A stretch of DNA of 64,000 nucleotides from Diphasiastrum complanatum (lineage: Eukaryota > Streptophyta > Lycopodiopsida > Lycopodiales > Lycopodiaceae): NCBI GenBank assembly GCA_029204225.1, contig CM055092.1, positions 39,689,800 through 39,753,799 of the forward strand. The letters are read 5' to 3'. Made by a program: the position numbers and the translations under genes. Below, piece after piece: positions 53,034-64,000 of the stretch; the stretch's first letter is position 1; each line of letters opens with the position of its first letter. Under the pieces are notes generated by a model. The model was not told the DNA's origin. It saw only the letters and a program-made list of their open reading frames with translations, and did no database searches.

Positions 53034-53804
53034 TCATGCAGGTCTTCTTCTCACCATTATGTTGTCTCGGTTTATTTCTACATTTCCATTTGCCTTCTTT
53101 GGCTCCCTCTGACTGCTTCTTTCGATCTTGTCTTTGGTCTGACTCCCTCTTAGGCTTGGGATTCTTCGCTTCTCTTTGTTGTTGTAGAGAGCTTGATCAG
53201 AGTTATCCTTCTCATCAAGGTGTTCACGGGCTTCCACCTCTTCTCTAATCTCGATTACAGCCTTCTCAAGAGTCATATGTGGATCTTTAACAAGCAATGT
53301 TTGGGTCATATGAAACGATCTTGGTAGAGCTCGCAGCAGGTATGTGAGTTGCTTCTCTGTTGAGACTGCATTCTCTGTTCCGGAATTGTGTAATGAGAGA
53401 AACAAGTCCTTCATTCTTCTGATAAAGAACGTGAGGTTTTTATCATCCCATCTCAGATTGGTCAACTGATCTTCAAGAAGCATAATTTGGCTTTGTGGCT
53501 TCGTTTGAAATATGGTCAACAAAGTATCCCACATTTCTCTCACATTGGAGAGTGTGGCTAGATCAAGTGTCAAGCTGTCTTTGATGGAGGAAGATAGGAT
53601 GGCTACTGCCTTGTCATTTCTTTCTCTCCATTCTCGTATCTCTTTGCCAGTGGTTGTGGGCATCTCTTCTGTGCCATCAACCCAGGACCATAGACCTTCT
53701 CCTTTCAATATGAGAGAAGACTTCACCTTCCATGCTAAGAAGTTTGATCCTGAAAAGTCAAGGATCGTGTAGATCTTTGATTGGATGCTGCTAATGGATG
53801 CCAT
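53034..53804 (-). pseudogene. Copia E gag
   Basis: This is an open frame of 256 codons starting 41 bp after the primer site. It has ILDFSGSNFLAWKVKSSLIL, the gag start motif, then a helical UBN2-type region (NVREMWDTLLTIFQTKPQSQ, TFFIRRMKDLFLSLHNSG) and a Lys/Glu-rich end. The zinc knuckle, expected just downstream, is not in this frame (traces near 52960). Gag forms the virus-like particle. It is labelled a pseudogene because the element is truncated; the frame itself is intact to its stop. Confidence 0.85.
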
Positions 53805-54510
53805 AGTCTAAAGGAATCAGACAGGGCTCTAATAGAGCCTTTCGGGCTCTGATACCACTGATGGGAAACAGAACTCCCATTGATAGGGCCGAGAGATCGG
53901 GTTGCTCTGAGCTTTCTGATGGGAACCACTGGCGGAAGGAACAACTCTGCTGATGGAGTCTGTGACGTTCTCGAAAATGAAGGCCGGATAGAGTCGACTT
54001 GGCAGGAGTAGCTATTGTACTGACTGCTGTCTAATTCTCTTCCAAGCCCCAAATTGCTTCTGACTTTCTGTTGCAAAATTAAACTTGTACACAGCAAATA
54101 ATGTTTAGTAAAACAACAGTGAAAAGATATCTACTATAGCATGCATTTTAATATTGCAGATCATACACATCACAGAATAGAGCATTGAGAAAATCGCTTC
54201 TATTATCAGAACTGAGAATAATATGACTAGCTACTACTAATCTGTAAACTCACTCTGAAGCTATCTCAAGCCTTTTTTCGGTTATGTCTATTCTGTATAT
54301 GTAATTGTATCTGTGATCTCCTTCTTATGTGATCAATCCAGGGAACTGATTAAGCTATAAGGTCTAATAAAAAAAATGCATTAGGCTTAATCGAAAACTG
54401 ATTCTAGTTTCCTGTCACTGTCCTCCGTGCATTAGCCACCCTCTGTCCATTGCACAGTGCCTTTACGTTGCAGACCTTCGCATTTTGCCAAAAGACACTT
54501 TTGTAATTTT

Positions 54511-54590
54511 AAGGGCAGTGTCACATTTTCAAGGGCAGTGTTGCATTTTCAAGGGTAGTGTCGCTTTTTCAAGGGCACCTTCACTTTTAT
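54511..54590. repeat. 20-bp minisatellite, four units plus decayed flanks
   Basis: Units start at 54511, 54531, 54551 and 54571, each close to AAGGGCAGTGTCACATTTTC. Related GACAGTGTCA words continue irregularly to about 54765. Confidence 0.85.
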
Positions 54591-54769
54591 CCAAAAGGCA
54601 TTTGGCGACAGTGTCACGTTTTCCCGAAGGCAAAAAAACAAGACAGTGTCATTTTTTCCAGAAGGGCAAAAAAGGCGACAGTTGGCCAGAAAAAATTTTC
54701 CAGGCATTTTAAGACAATGTCACCTTTTTCGCAGAAAATGTGAAAAATGTGACAGTGTCAAGAGAGTTG

Positions 54770-57700
54770 GCCAGAATCATTTTCTAAGTGTTTTGACTTA
54801 GCAATGTATTTTTCTCATAACCAAAAATTGCAAACTGTGTGACAAAACAGTTAAAAAATGCAGACTGTGCGAAACATAGTTCAAAATGCAACGGTCAGGA
54901 AAAACATCAAGGAAAAACTAAGAAAAATGCTTAGGCTTTGAAGGATAGAAACTCTTAGTTTCTTCATGCTTTACAACCTATCAAAAAACTAGACACAAAA
55001 AAGTTGATCTAGATTGGCAATTTGAAAATCAACAGGCAAGAACAATCAATAGCATTGATCAATCACTAAATCCGACTTGGCACATGTGTACTACAGGCTT
55101 TAGTACGGGCTTCAAGCAAAGAATCAAGCACAAGTTGCATTTGGATCACAAAAACTCAATGTATAATGTGGAGTAGCTCGAGATTGCCTATGAGCTCCAA
55201 AGAATAATCTATCTTCTCACTATGGGAGCTTGGTTCCTTTGTGAAGTTAGGTGGATTTCCAACATATAATAAGGAATTTAACTCAACCTTTTTGCTCTAA
55301 AATGAAACCCTAGTCTATTTCCTAGAGGCATGCTTGGTAGGTGAGTAGTTGGTCAATTTTCCACCTTAAACTTAGGTGTAGGTCCTATAATCTACGAATC
55401 ACTACCAAAATGACATGACCAACCCTATAGACTTGACCTAACCTAATAGAGGATGGGTTTTCCACATGGCATCATGGCCTCACATGTGTGGGACCCACTT
55501 GTATACACAATTTACACTATTCTACATGGTTTTTTATCAAGGTAGATTTGCCAATTTTTGGCAATTTCTCACAGATAGCATTTAATACTAAGTAGATATT
55601 TAACAGATAGATATTTAGCAAGAAGATATTTTTCAAGTATATATTTGTAATATAAAATCAACTGAAAACGCACTTAGTTGAGAGTTGATCACTAATCAAT
55701 CTTCTCAATTAGATATTTCAATTGCCAACGTTTTCACGCTCAACTATCAAGCTGAAGTTATCACTTCAAGCAATTGTACTCGTTGTTGATACTAATCAAA
55801 GTGCAATGTTTTTCTCACTACTGTATTGTTCATTGGCGCTTATCTGAATCATTAATCTTGAATATTTCTGCTACTAATTGCGGTGCTTCTGATCCTACAC
55901 CGCCCACTCTCACTCAAGCTTCCGCTGCCAGCCATACTCTCGATTTCTGACAATTATTACTTGGGACATGAGTCCATGCTTTTTGAAAATTTTCTCTTCG
56001 GAGCCTGGGGTGGTGACCTTTTATATTTTCTAGTGGACCCATCTCCATTGTGTATGTTGTATACCTTTCCTTGTCATTTGTTCTTTCCTAGATTCAATCT
56101 ACAAGATAATCTTTACTAACAAAACCTTTCTTGCTTGATTAGCTTGTTGCCATTTCTTGCACCTAATATAATTTTCAGGTATGCTTTTGGTGTCAAAAGT
56201 TCCTAGCAACTGAACATGAAACTTCATTTATTGTATTGTTGATTATGTATTGCTAGGACTTGAGACATGAGCTCGTGGAACCCTTCCATTAATAGTGATT
56301 AGTCCTTCTAAGGCTTTGTTACATAGAGTTTTTAAACACACAACTATTAATGATTGAATTATGCAAGGTATCTATACTCTAAATTTAACAACTCGTTTAA
56401 GGCATCATTACTGAGCAAAATGCTAGGCAAAAGTGTGATGGTCTAAGAGATTGGATCTTCATTTTTGAAGGGTACTCATTTAAATAGTGCAAGAATAATT
56501 GTGTTGAGAGTGCTTTTTGTTTTTCATAAATTTGTCACTATGTTGCAAGTGGTTTCTTGGTCTCTTTGCATATGTCAATCAGTCTAGCCCATCATTTTTG
56601 TGATTCATATTCAAATTTCTTTGCTCATCTCCGAAGTAGTATGTAGAAATCCAAAATATGTTGTTGAATGCAAAAACAAGATGGTCATTCCAATATTTGA
56701 TCTGTTGTATTCATTTCTTAAACTACAATTTTCTTGAAATCAAAGAAAATTTAGATTTGTTTCATATCGTGAATCAATGATTCTTGGCTTATTAACATTT
56801 GAATGCTCTTTCATAAACTTTTGTTTCTTCCTTCTTTAAATTCATTTAGAATCAGGTGGTAGCTCAAATTTTTGTCATTATCCACACAATATTACAATAA
56901 AGAAGGCATGAAACTCTTTCAATTTGTTGTGGTTGATAGTGTTTGTGAGTTGATTGAATACTTCAATTCAATGACACAATCTAAAAACTTTTAAGTATTC
57001 TTGTTTGTGATTGTCCCATTTAAATTTGTTTATCTTGAATTGCAATGATCACTCAACTTGCCCTACAACAAGGCTGGGTCCAAAAAATGGACTTGAGTGC
57101 CACTTCATGTGCCACATTGTGGAAACTTGTGAGTACAAGAGCACTTATAGGTTCAAGTTTAACTACTACAAACTATTCTAAGAAGTAGAAAATATATTGC
57201 CCAAAAGATTTTGAGGTAAAGTAGACATACTTTTGACAAATATTGTGTTATGTAGGTGCAATTATGACAAACTTGGGCACACCTCAAATACTCATACAAG
57301 TATATGTGGTGTGCTTAAGTACAATGGCAACAATGAGCAAGCTCTTCATACATTGTCAAGCTTAATCCAAGTTGATTGAAGGTTTTTTTGCATAAAATAA
57401 CATGACTATTTATTATCATAGTTGAGTCATTGTTTTTAACTCAGTTAAAAGCTCAATGAACCTCTTGATTGAAAGATACATTGCCCTGTCCACAAGATTG
57501 ATGGATGATTCAAGCAACTAATAATAGGGAAATGGTGACACATTCAAGCATGTCAATCCCAATCCTTTGTGCAAAAGTTTGCCTTAAGCCATATTTTTAT
57601 GTGTTTTTGTCCTTGCCTTGCAAAGTCGATGCTATGTGTTGAAGTTGGTCAATGGAGTTTAGAAGAAAGTCAACATTAAAGGATAATATGTGGTAGCAGT

Positions 57701-59420
57701 CTAAACTTTCAAGGTTTGGACTTTGGTTGAGGGCTAAACTATCATGCATTTGCTGCCATTTAAAATTCTATGAAGACATGCAAAACAGTGCATGATTAGA
57801 CATTGTCAACTTATCCTTGATGCATGTTTTACCTATAAGAATATTCTCTTATCTACTCTATTTATATAAATTTTTCTCTCAAAAAGTATTGTTTGTATTT
57901 TTAGGTGTATTTGCAATTTAACCCTATGCCACTTGAGGTGGAAGACTAAAGTGACCCTTTTCCTATTACATTCTGGTTTGTTTGAGCAGAAGAAGAGGTT
58001 TGCTTAGAAAGCCAATGATTTATTTGAGTTTTGATATCTATCAGCCTGTCCTTGCCACCTATATAGGATCTTCTGAGTGTTTCATAAGTTGCTTTGCTCT
58101 CAGTTCTTGAGCTAGTCATGGCATGTGAGTAAGTTCGAGCTCCAGCTCCTCAGTTGTATTCCTCCCTTTTTCCACTTTCCAAGCAATCCACTTTCCAAGG
58201 AGACTGGCTTTTGAAGGCTTCATCATCACCTTCATTTCCATAAACCATAGGATTGCAAACATGAAAAACAGCCATGCTGCGAGATTGAGTCCTAGGATTC
58301 GACCGATAGGATTTCTAAATGAGGCGCTACTTGGAGGGCCCCGAATAGATGAAAGTATCGATAGACTGTTGTGGATGATCAAAATCACAGAGGGTACCGG
58401 CTCCAAATATTGAGCAAACAATGACTAGGCTGATCAAAGATCCAAAACAAGAGGGTTATGTTGCAGGTCCTCCATTGTGTATTATTAGCAATTTTCTTGT
58501 TTCATGGTCACATGATGTAGCAAACAAGTTTAAGATTTCACGATATGCGTCTATACTTCGTTAGTTGCACATTTTGCTCATGTTTTATCTACCTCGCTTA
58601 CTTGAACAAAGCATAGATCTTGTGGCTCTACATACTAGGGGTATTGCGGTACCACCATTGGATGGCTATGAAATGACTTGGTAGCAGAGCTCCTCAAAGG
58701 CCCAATACTTCCTTCTAGTAGGTTCCTCAAGGGCAAGGCCATTAGTCATTGAGAAGCATTTTCAAAAATAGGTATTGAGTGCATGCAATGGTTAGATGCA
58801 AATCTTGTTCACATTTTAATAGATTGTCTTTGATCCTGAACTTTATAATTTTTTTTATATGGAGCCCTTGATGTTTTGTTGCATTATGTGTTTTCTAACC
58901 TTATCCTAACAACATTATTGAATTTGAATTAAATTTATGAAGATATATTCCAATCTCACAAATCAATTTGGACTTTGGTGGAGGGCTCAATTACCCAGCA
59001 TGAAAGTGAGCTTTGTATACATGAAAAAAAAGAACATAAACTATATGCATGAGAAAAGAGCAAACAATTTTATTTGGTAATCGCATGCTCAATTGTGAAC
59101 ATGCAAATTATAATAATCACATATGTGAGTTGGATACTTTAAAGTTGATGCATGCTTGATTTCACAATGTTCTAGTTTTTTCTTTTTCTTGATGTGGCCT
59201 CCCATGCTTGAATTGAGAAACATAACAAGCAACAATATGTTTTGGTAATTTCTTTGACAACCTATTTTTATTGTTTCTGATAGTGTCTTCTTTTGCAGGA
59301 TCTATACAAAATGTCTTCCATATATTGGATGAAAAATTAATTGACTTTTCAAAGAGGCATCCTGAAGGCTACCTGATTGATGGTTGGTGATGATTATCTA
59401 AGATTGTGAATACCAAAAAG
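54770..59420. other. Long AT-rich stretch without a supported gene
   Basis: I see no splice-consistent coding sequence and no complete retroelement. Sequence near 55000-55560 has the feel of a Copia LTR (CCCTAGTCTATT, AT-rich, GCATGTGT), but I cannot define ends. A frame at 58421-58116 (minus, 101 codons) has one hydrophobic segment (LNLAAWLFFMFAILWFM) and no known family; it could be a small gene but is unsupported. Confidence 0.4.
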
Positions 59421-59428
59421 CAAATATC

Positions 59429-59667
59429 TTGAATACTGATCATGATTATTGTGAATATTGATCATGAATACCGATTGTGAATACTAAAATATTCTGAATA
59501 TTGATCGTTATTATTGTGAATACTGATCTGAATATTTGTGAATCTTTGCCAACTTATATCTTGAATACTGATCGTGATTATTGTGAATATTGCTCATGAA
59601 TATTTTAAATATTTAGCGTTATTATTGTGAATACTGATCTGAATACTTGTGAATCTTTGCCAACTTC
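59429..59667. repeat. 132-bp tandem repeat, two units, built of shorter GAATACTGATC words
   Basis: Units start at 59429 and 59561 with TTGAATACTGATC and end with AATCTTTGCCAACTT. Inside each, TGTGAATA(C/T)TGATC-like words recur every 20-35 bp, which suggests a shorter ancestral unit. Confidence 0.8.
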
Positions 59668-62340
59668 AAAATTCCAAACTGACGAACATATTTCATGGTC
59701 AAGATATTAAACCCATTGTATAAAACTAGCAAATGAAGATCACCTATTTGTTGGCAAAATCATTTCATACACAATTCTTAATCATTTTAAATCCCAAGAA
59801 GCAATTATAGTTCTACAATTATAAAAATTCAAACTACTTTTGTGGTAGAATTGAGATAGTGTAAGCTCTTGCGACTTGAAACGTTAAAAAACACAAATGA
59901 ATCTCACAATACCTTTTACCAAAACTTGGCTGCTTTGGATAATAGCTCCTCAGTTCATTAGCAAGTTCGCAATGGTGCTGCACAAGATGGCCAGAAGGCT
60001 CCTCAATTTATCTGAGAAGATTAAAGAGGATAAAAGGTAGTGAGAGCAATTATCAAGGTACCTAAGCTACCTGAAATACAAAAAAAAATTAAGGATAGTT
60101 ACATACAGTTGACAGTACTGATCTTCTAACAGTAAAAGTACTGCTATCTACTATCTTCGTGACATCAAGTCACGCACTAACTAACTAACTGACATAACTC
60201 TCACATCCTGATTACAAACAGCACATAACTCCCACTAATTCAGCAGAGAGTTGGCATTTCTTCACCATTTTCATAATCTGTCAGCGGCTCTCTTGTCATG
60301 ATTAGTATCATCCTTGTCTTCCATCGCACTCTAAGGAACATCATGAATTCCTGGATTCTCTAACTAGCAATCAGGATCAGTGACTAACGACCAAAAGAGT
60401 TGTTTCAGCAACATTTCTTCAACACTACTCCATGCAATAGATCACATCTTCCTTGCAGCAGCTTTCCTCAGATGGGATACATGCAGGTGTCTTTGTGACA
60501 GCATTTCAGTGTCAGGTTGTATATACCAGGGGCAGCACAAAACATGTGTTGGTTATTTCCTTCACAGGCAGTAATGGACTGCTCTTTATACAAGGCTTCT
60601 TCACGTGGGTTGTGCTAGTTGCTCAGGTAATACATAGCCAGTACAGACGGGCTGCAAATTTCAGCCTTCTTCCTCGTGCTTTCATCCTTCACGTTCCATC
60701 AACAAGATCTTCAAATCTGATGCTTTGATCTCTTCAGTCAAAGATGATGGCATCAAAAGAAATAATTGTTGCAACCATTTTCATACGTACGTTGAGATCC
60801 GTATGTCCGTCCATGCACATATGTTATTAAAAAGATCAGAAAAATGCAAGTGCAGTGCTATGTTCATGCTGTAGGCTCACGAAAGTTTTGAGCAGGGGAC
60901 TTTAAGATTGGAACGATTCACTTGCAGGAATGACTCATTCACGCTACAGCACCTTCCCACAGCTATGTTTTTGAGACTTTATGCATTCATGAGTACTAAA
61001 TATGACACTGTTTTCTGACCTGGATGCTGGCCGCTATGTGTTGCATGTTTCTACCTTTATATGCAGGTGTTTTGCATATTGTAGATACAGTGTTAGCTAT
61101 TTTGCAAACCATATTCTGGACATATGGCTGGGGTATTTTTTGGCATATTTCAAATACTCTGTGTGGAAGTACGACGCACACAGAGTGTGGATTATTTCTA
61201 TAGGCAAGAGTTTTTTGTAAGACCTTCATGTGATTGAATTAATCTGGATATGGTGAAAAATATTAAGTTATTTTGATTCACAAATTACTAAATACAGTCA
61301 TGTAGTAAATTACTTTTCTCACTCCTCTCTCAGTGTGATGTTCTTTCGGGACTATTTGCAATGTTATTTGTAGATTGTTGACATCTCTAGTTTCATAACA
61401 TGGTATCAGAGTCACTGTGTTCTGTTTGGGCTAGGATGTGCCAACTTGACCCTCATGTGCAATGTTAGACTCCAATTAGTGTGTATTTTTGTACTTTACT
61501 TTCGGTAATCTGATGATAAACCTAAACTCTCATACTCCCAAATGAAACTCACAATTTTGCAATTGAAATGAGACTCACAAGTTTGAAAACTCATGACACT
61601 TTGACGGCAAAAATTTCAGACTCGCATCATTTTTCCCCATCATACTTGCAGAGTAGCATTTAGAGTTGCATTAACACAAAATCTCATACTCACATTTGGA
61701 ACTAGCTTTCAGAACTCTAACCACAATCACAAGCAATCCTCTAGACTCGCATGGCCCATTCTCAACAGACTTACAGCAAAGTTTCAGGCTTCCAAGATTG
61801 AAACTACACTTGCATGAAGACAAAACTCAGACTAATAAAAGGAAAAACTCATAGCCAGACTATTCAGACTTCAATCTGTACAGCAAGGAGACAGAAACAA
61901 AGTACAAGAGAAAAATTTATGCCTTCAAAAGCTCGGGCTAGGAGGATGGGAGAGACAACAAGCCACGAACAAGGGCTTATCAAGTGAACCGAATTTCTTC
62001 CCTACATCTTTTCTTGATAATCGTTGAAAATTGAAAAAGAATTCGGTTTGACAATGGTCTACTTGGTCTATCCTATTCAACCTTCAGCTAAGTTAGGTTT
62101 TGCCGGTCTGTTTACATTTTGGTGTTTGATATACTATGTTAGAGTTGCAATGTCGAGAAGGCAGGTAAGCAGCCATTTTTGGAGTTTGTTATTCATTCCA
62201 CAAACATGAGTGTTGGCTTGACGAGTGTTCCCAAAACCCGAATGCAAAGTGTTGGTCAATGATGGCATGTGATGCGGCAAGGCTGATTTTATGGTCAACA
62301 CGTGAATAATACGTGTCAGCTATGCAACTTGGTGCATGTT
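59668..62340. other. Intergenic DNA with an isolated Copia-type primer site
   Basis: No supported gene. At 61401-61412 TGGTATCAGAGT follows CATAACA, the look of an LTR end and a primer-binding site on the plus strand. No gag or second LTR was found nearby, so it is probably a relic. The frame at 60453-60728 has no recognisable domain. Confidence 0.4.
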
Positions 62341-62348
62341 CAAAGCAT

Positions 62349-62435
62349 AGTTGCAGCGCGATTAATCGTGATCAGAATCGCGATTCCGATTCGCGATTCG
62401 GGATTTTCCCAGAATCGATTTTTTTTTTTTTTTTT
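62349..62435 (+). repeat. AGTTGCAG...poly(T) module, copy 1
   Basis: It starts AGTTGCAGCGCG, has several GCGATT/AATCGC words and ends in a 17-base T run. Two diverged copies lie at 63095-63194 and 63715-63638. Confidence 0.6.
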
Positions 62436-62579
62436 GAAATTTTTTTAGGCAATATGGGTATCAGATGAAAGCTCTGATCGAGGGGATTATGATTGTGTAG
62501 TTTGCCGACTGTTTCGGGTGCGAAACACCAAAAAGTGTGTTTTCACTCGGGGAGTTCGAAGGCCAAATCATGAAGAGGC

Positions 62580-62625
62580 CTTACCGTCGGGGCCGGGGTT
62601 TACCGGCAGCCCCCGGACCCCGCTG
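62580..62625. other. GC-rich hairpin in AT-rich surroundings
   Basis: GGGGCCGGGG (62589-62598) can pair with CCCCGGACCCC (62611-62621) with one bulge, around a 12-nt loop. The base composition is strikingly unlike the flanks. Confidence 0.6.
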
Positions 62626-63094
62626 TTGGGGGAGAATATCATGAGGTTCCTAGTCATAACTTAGAAACATTGCAAGTAAAGTTTTAAGCAAAAGATATTA
62701 GTTTGCAAGTCCATCCTGTTGGCATAAATAGAGATCTGATTAGTATAACAGAGTATAGAACTGACTTTTGTTGACAATCTGTGTAGTAAGACAGAATGGT
62801 ATATTAAAGTGAGCTCACTCCAAAGAACAATACAAGAAATAGCCCACTAAATTGCATTGTACATAAAATACCGAAGCTCATCTGTCATGCATCAATAGAA
62901 TGGGCCCCACGTAGTTAGGCTATCCCATTCGCATGCAAGGGACAAACTCTCTTTATTTTGGCTTTACTAATTTCGCATTTGCAAATTCAGCTTTTTGTAA
63001 ATCCTGGTCTTCTCTCCTGTGTTTTGGTCTTCTCTTTTTATGTTTCCTTCTAGTCTGCTTGAAGATCTTCCCTACCTTGCAATGTTTCTTTCAG

Positions 63095-63194
63095 AGTTGC
63101 AGCGGATTGCGATCTGCTGCAAAAACGTTCCGGATCACGCGATCTGGAACGTCAGCGATCCGCGACATGGATCGCAAATTTTTTTTTTTTTTTT
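63095..63194 (+). repeat. AGTTGCAG...poly(T) module, copy 2
   Basis: It starts AGTTGCAGCGGATTGC, contains GATCACGCGATC and GCGATCCGCG, and ends GGATCGCAAA followed by a 16-base T run. Confidence 0.6.
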
Positions 63195-63637
63195 GTGGAA
63201 AAGACTGATGGCCAATTTTTGTTTTTTGATAGTTTAATACTAACTAAACCTTAATTGGATGGTGGACATGATGGAATGATTACAATCCAAGATTGAAGTT
63301 GAAACAAGTATAAACTCTGTTACAAATGGCATATGAAAGAAGATTAGAGACTCCCGACACAAAGAACTCACACACACACGACCGTTCGAAGGGATGCTTA
63401 TGTTTATGCTTTTGAGATGGGTGCTTATGCTTCATAAATTATAATTGTTGTCGGTTTGCTGCCATTTAATACGGTTCCATGTGATTTCATTTCACATAAT
63501 ACAGAAATAGAGATGTTCAATAAAGAATCACTTAATGGCCCAAAATTGGACCGCACTCCTCTTGGAACTCCGAGCCAACTAGATACGTGAATTACTCTTG
63601 AAAACACCTTTAATCTGATACCCATGTTGGCACCCCC

Positions 63638-63715
63638 AAAAAAAAAAAAAATTTGCATTCCGGGAAACCCTAATTTGATTTCCCGGATCGCGATTCCGGA
63701 ACGGAACCTGCAACT
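63638..63715 (-). repeat. AGTTGCAG...poly(T) module, copy 3, inverted
   Basis: On the minus strand it starts AGTTGCAGGTTCCG, contains GAATCGCGATCC and ends GGAATGCAAA followed by a 14-base T run. Confidence 0.6.
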
Positions 63716-64000
63716 CTGGCTTCTTTGTTGTCCTTTTGATCTTCATGACTAACCTTGCTTTGTAGGCAGAGGAGAAGCATATGAAGGCCATCACCATTTC
63801 CAAGAGATAGATAAGTGTTAGCTACGATCTTGTGGTTGAACTTTTGTTGGTATATGGGTTAAGAGTAAAAATAAGATAAAAGCAAAAAAAAAGATAGAAA
63901 AGCAAGCAGTAAAAAAAATTCCTTTCCTTTAGTTGTAAGTAGTTTAGCATTTTCTAGCTTATTTGATGCTCTAAATTCCCAATAACTCCTCATTGAATCA

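Larger units (their letters stand above)
51543..54130 (-). mobile_element. Truncated Ty1/copia element (Copia E), 5' part only
   Basis: On the minus strand a 5' LTR ends with CCCATCA at 53859. One base later the primer site TGGTATCAGAGC (53857-53846) follows. Gag, protease and the integrase core come next, and coding stops near 51543 with no RT, RNase H or 3' LTR. The LTR start above 53860 is not defined; LTR-like sequence reaches at least 54100. Confidence 0.85.

Noticed and set aside
58116-58421. Small membrane-protein gene (101 codons)
   Set aside because: One hydrophobic segment only, no family, no splice or promoter support; kept as a remark in the intergenic entry.
60380-60728. Two overlapping frames of 64 and 91 codons
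   Set aside because: No recognisable domain and no support beyond length.

Overview
This is nuclear DNA of a land plant. The evidence is a nine-exon hexokinase gene with the usual plant exon layout, a two-exon AN1 zinc-finger gene of the plant stress-associated type, spliceosomal GT/AG introns, and a background of plant Ty1/copia and Ty3/gypsy LTR retrotransposons with initiator-Met and Asp-type primer-binding sites. The lineage cannot be fixed by reading alone. The repeat-rich, gene-poor, AT-rich texture with long GA/CT/TG microsatellites would fit a fern or another large-genome plant; that is a guess.

Layout. 1-1480: the end of a Copia element, a very compact LTR element, and an LTR-like remnant. 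2555-8216 (minus): a complete hexokinase gene of 504 codons over nine exons; intron 5 carries a small LTR retrotransposon with a 5-bp target duplication. 9300-12260 (minus): a decayed Copia element. 12.3-17.1 kb: degenerate repeat-derived sequence with a tandem duplication that contains hairpins. 17.1-20.6 kb: a Ty3/gypsy element whose reverse transcriptase segment is inverted. 20.8-23.3 kb: Copia fragments. 23.7-29.3 kb: a gypsy element interrupted in its protease by a Copia fragment and a tRNA-derived SINE-like unit. 29.3-42.6 kb: a three-level nest of Copia elements. 43.1-44.3 kb: an internally deleted Copia. 44965-45765 (minus): the AN1 zinc-finger gene. 47024-50373: a Copia with fused gag and RT. 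50.4-51.5 kb: three microsatellites. 51.5-54.1 kb: a truncated Copia. 54.1-64 kb: mostly anonymous AT-rich DNA with two minisatellites and three copies of a short module ending in poly(T).

Only two ordinary host genes are well supported. Hexokinase phosphorylates hexoses and, in plants, can act as a sugar sensor; this copy has an N-terminal membrane anchor typical of the mitochondrion-associated (type B) class. The AN1 protein is of the stress-associated class. Nothing shows that the two work together; they are islands in retrotransposon sediment.

The most interesting item is the innermost nested element at 34349-39495. Its two 654-bp LTRs look identical, it has a perfect GTTGT target duplication, and it has one uninterrupted 1080-codon frame. 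That frame begins as normal gag and protease, then diverges just where the pre-integrase domain should start and continues for about 650 codons with no intact integrase, reverse transcriptase or RNase H, only faint pol-like traces in the right order. A second point is the element that hosts it (30470-42248), whose LTRs seem to end in AG...GT rather than TG...CA.
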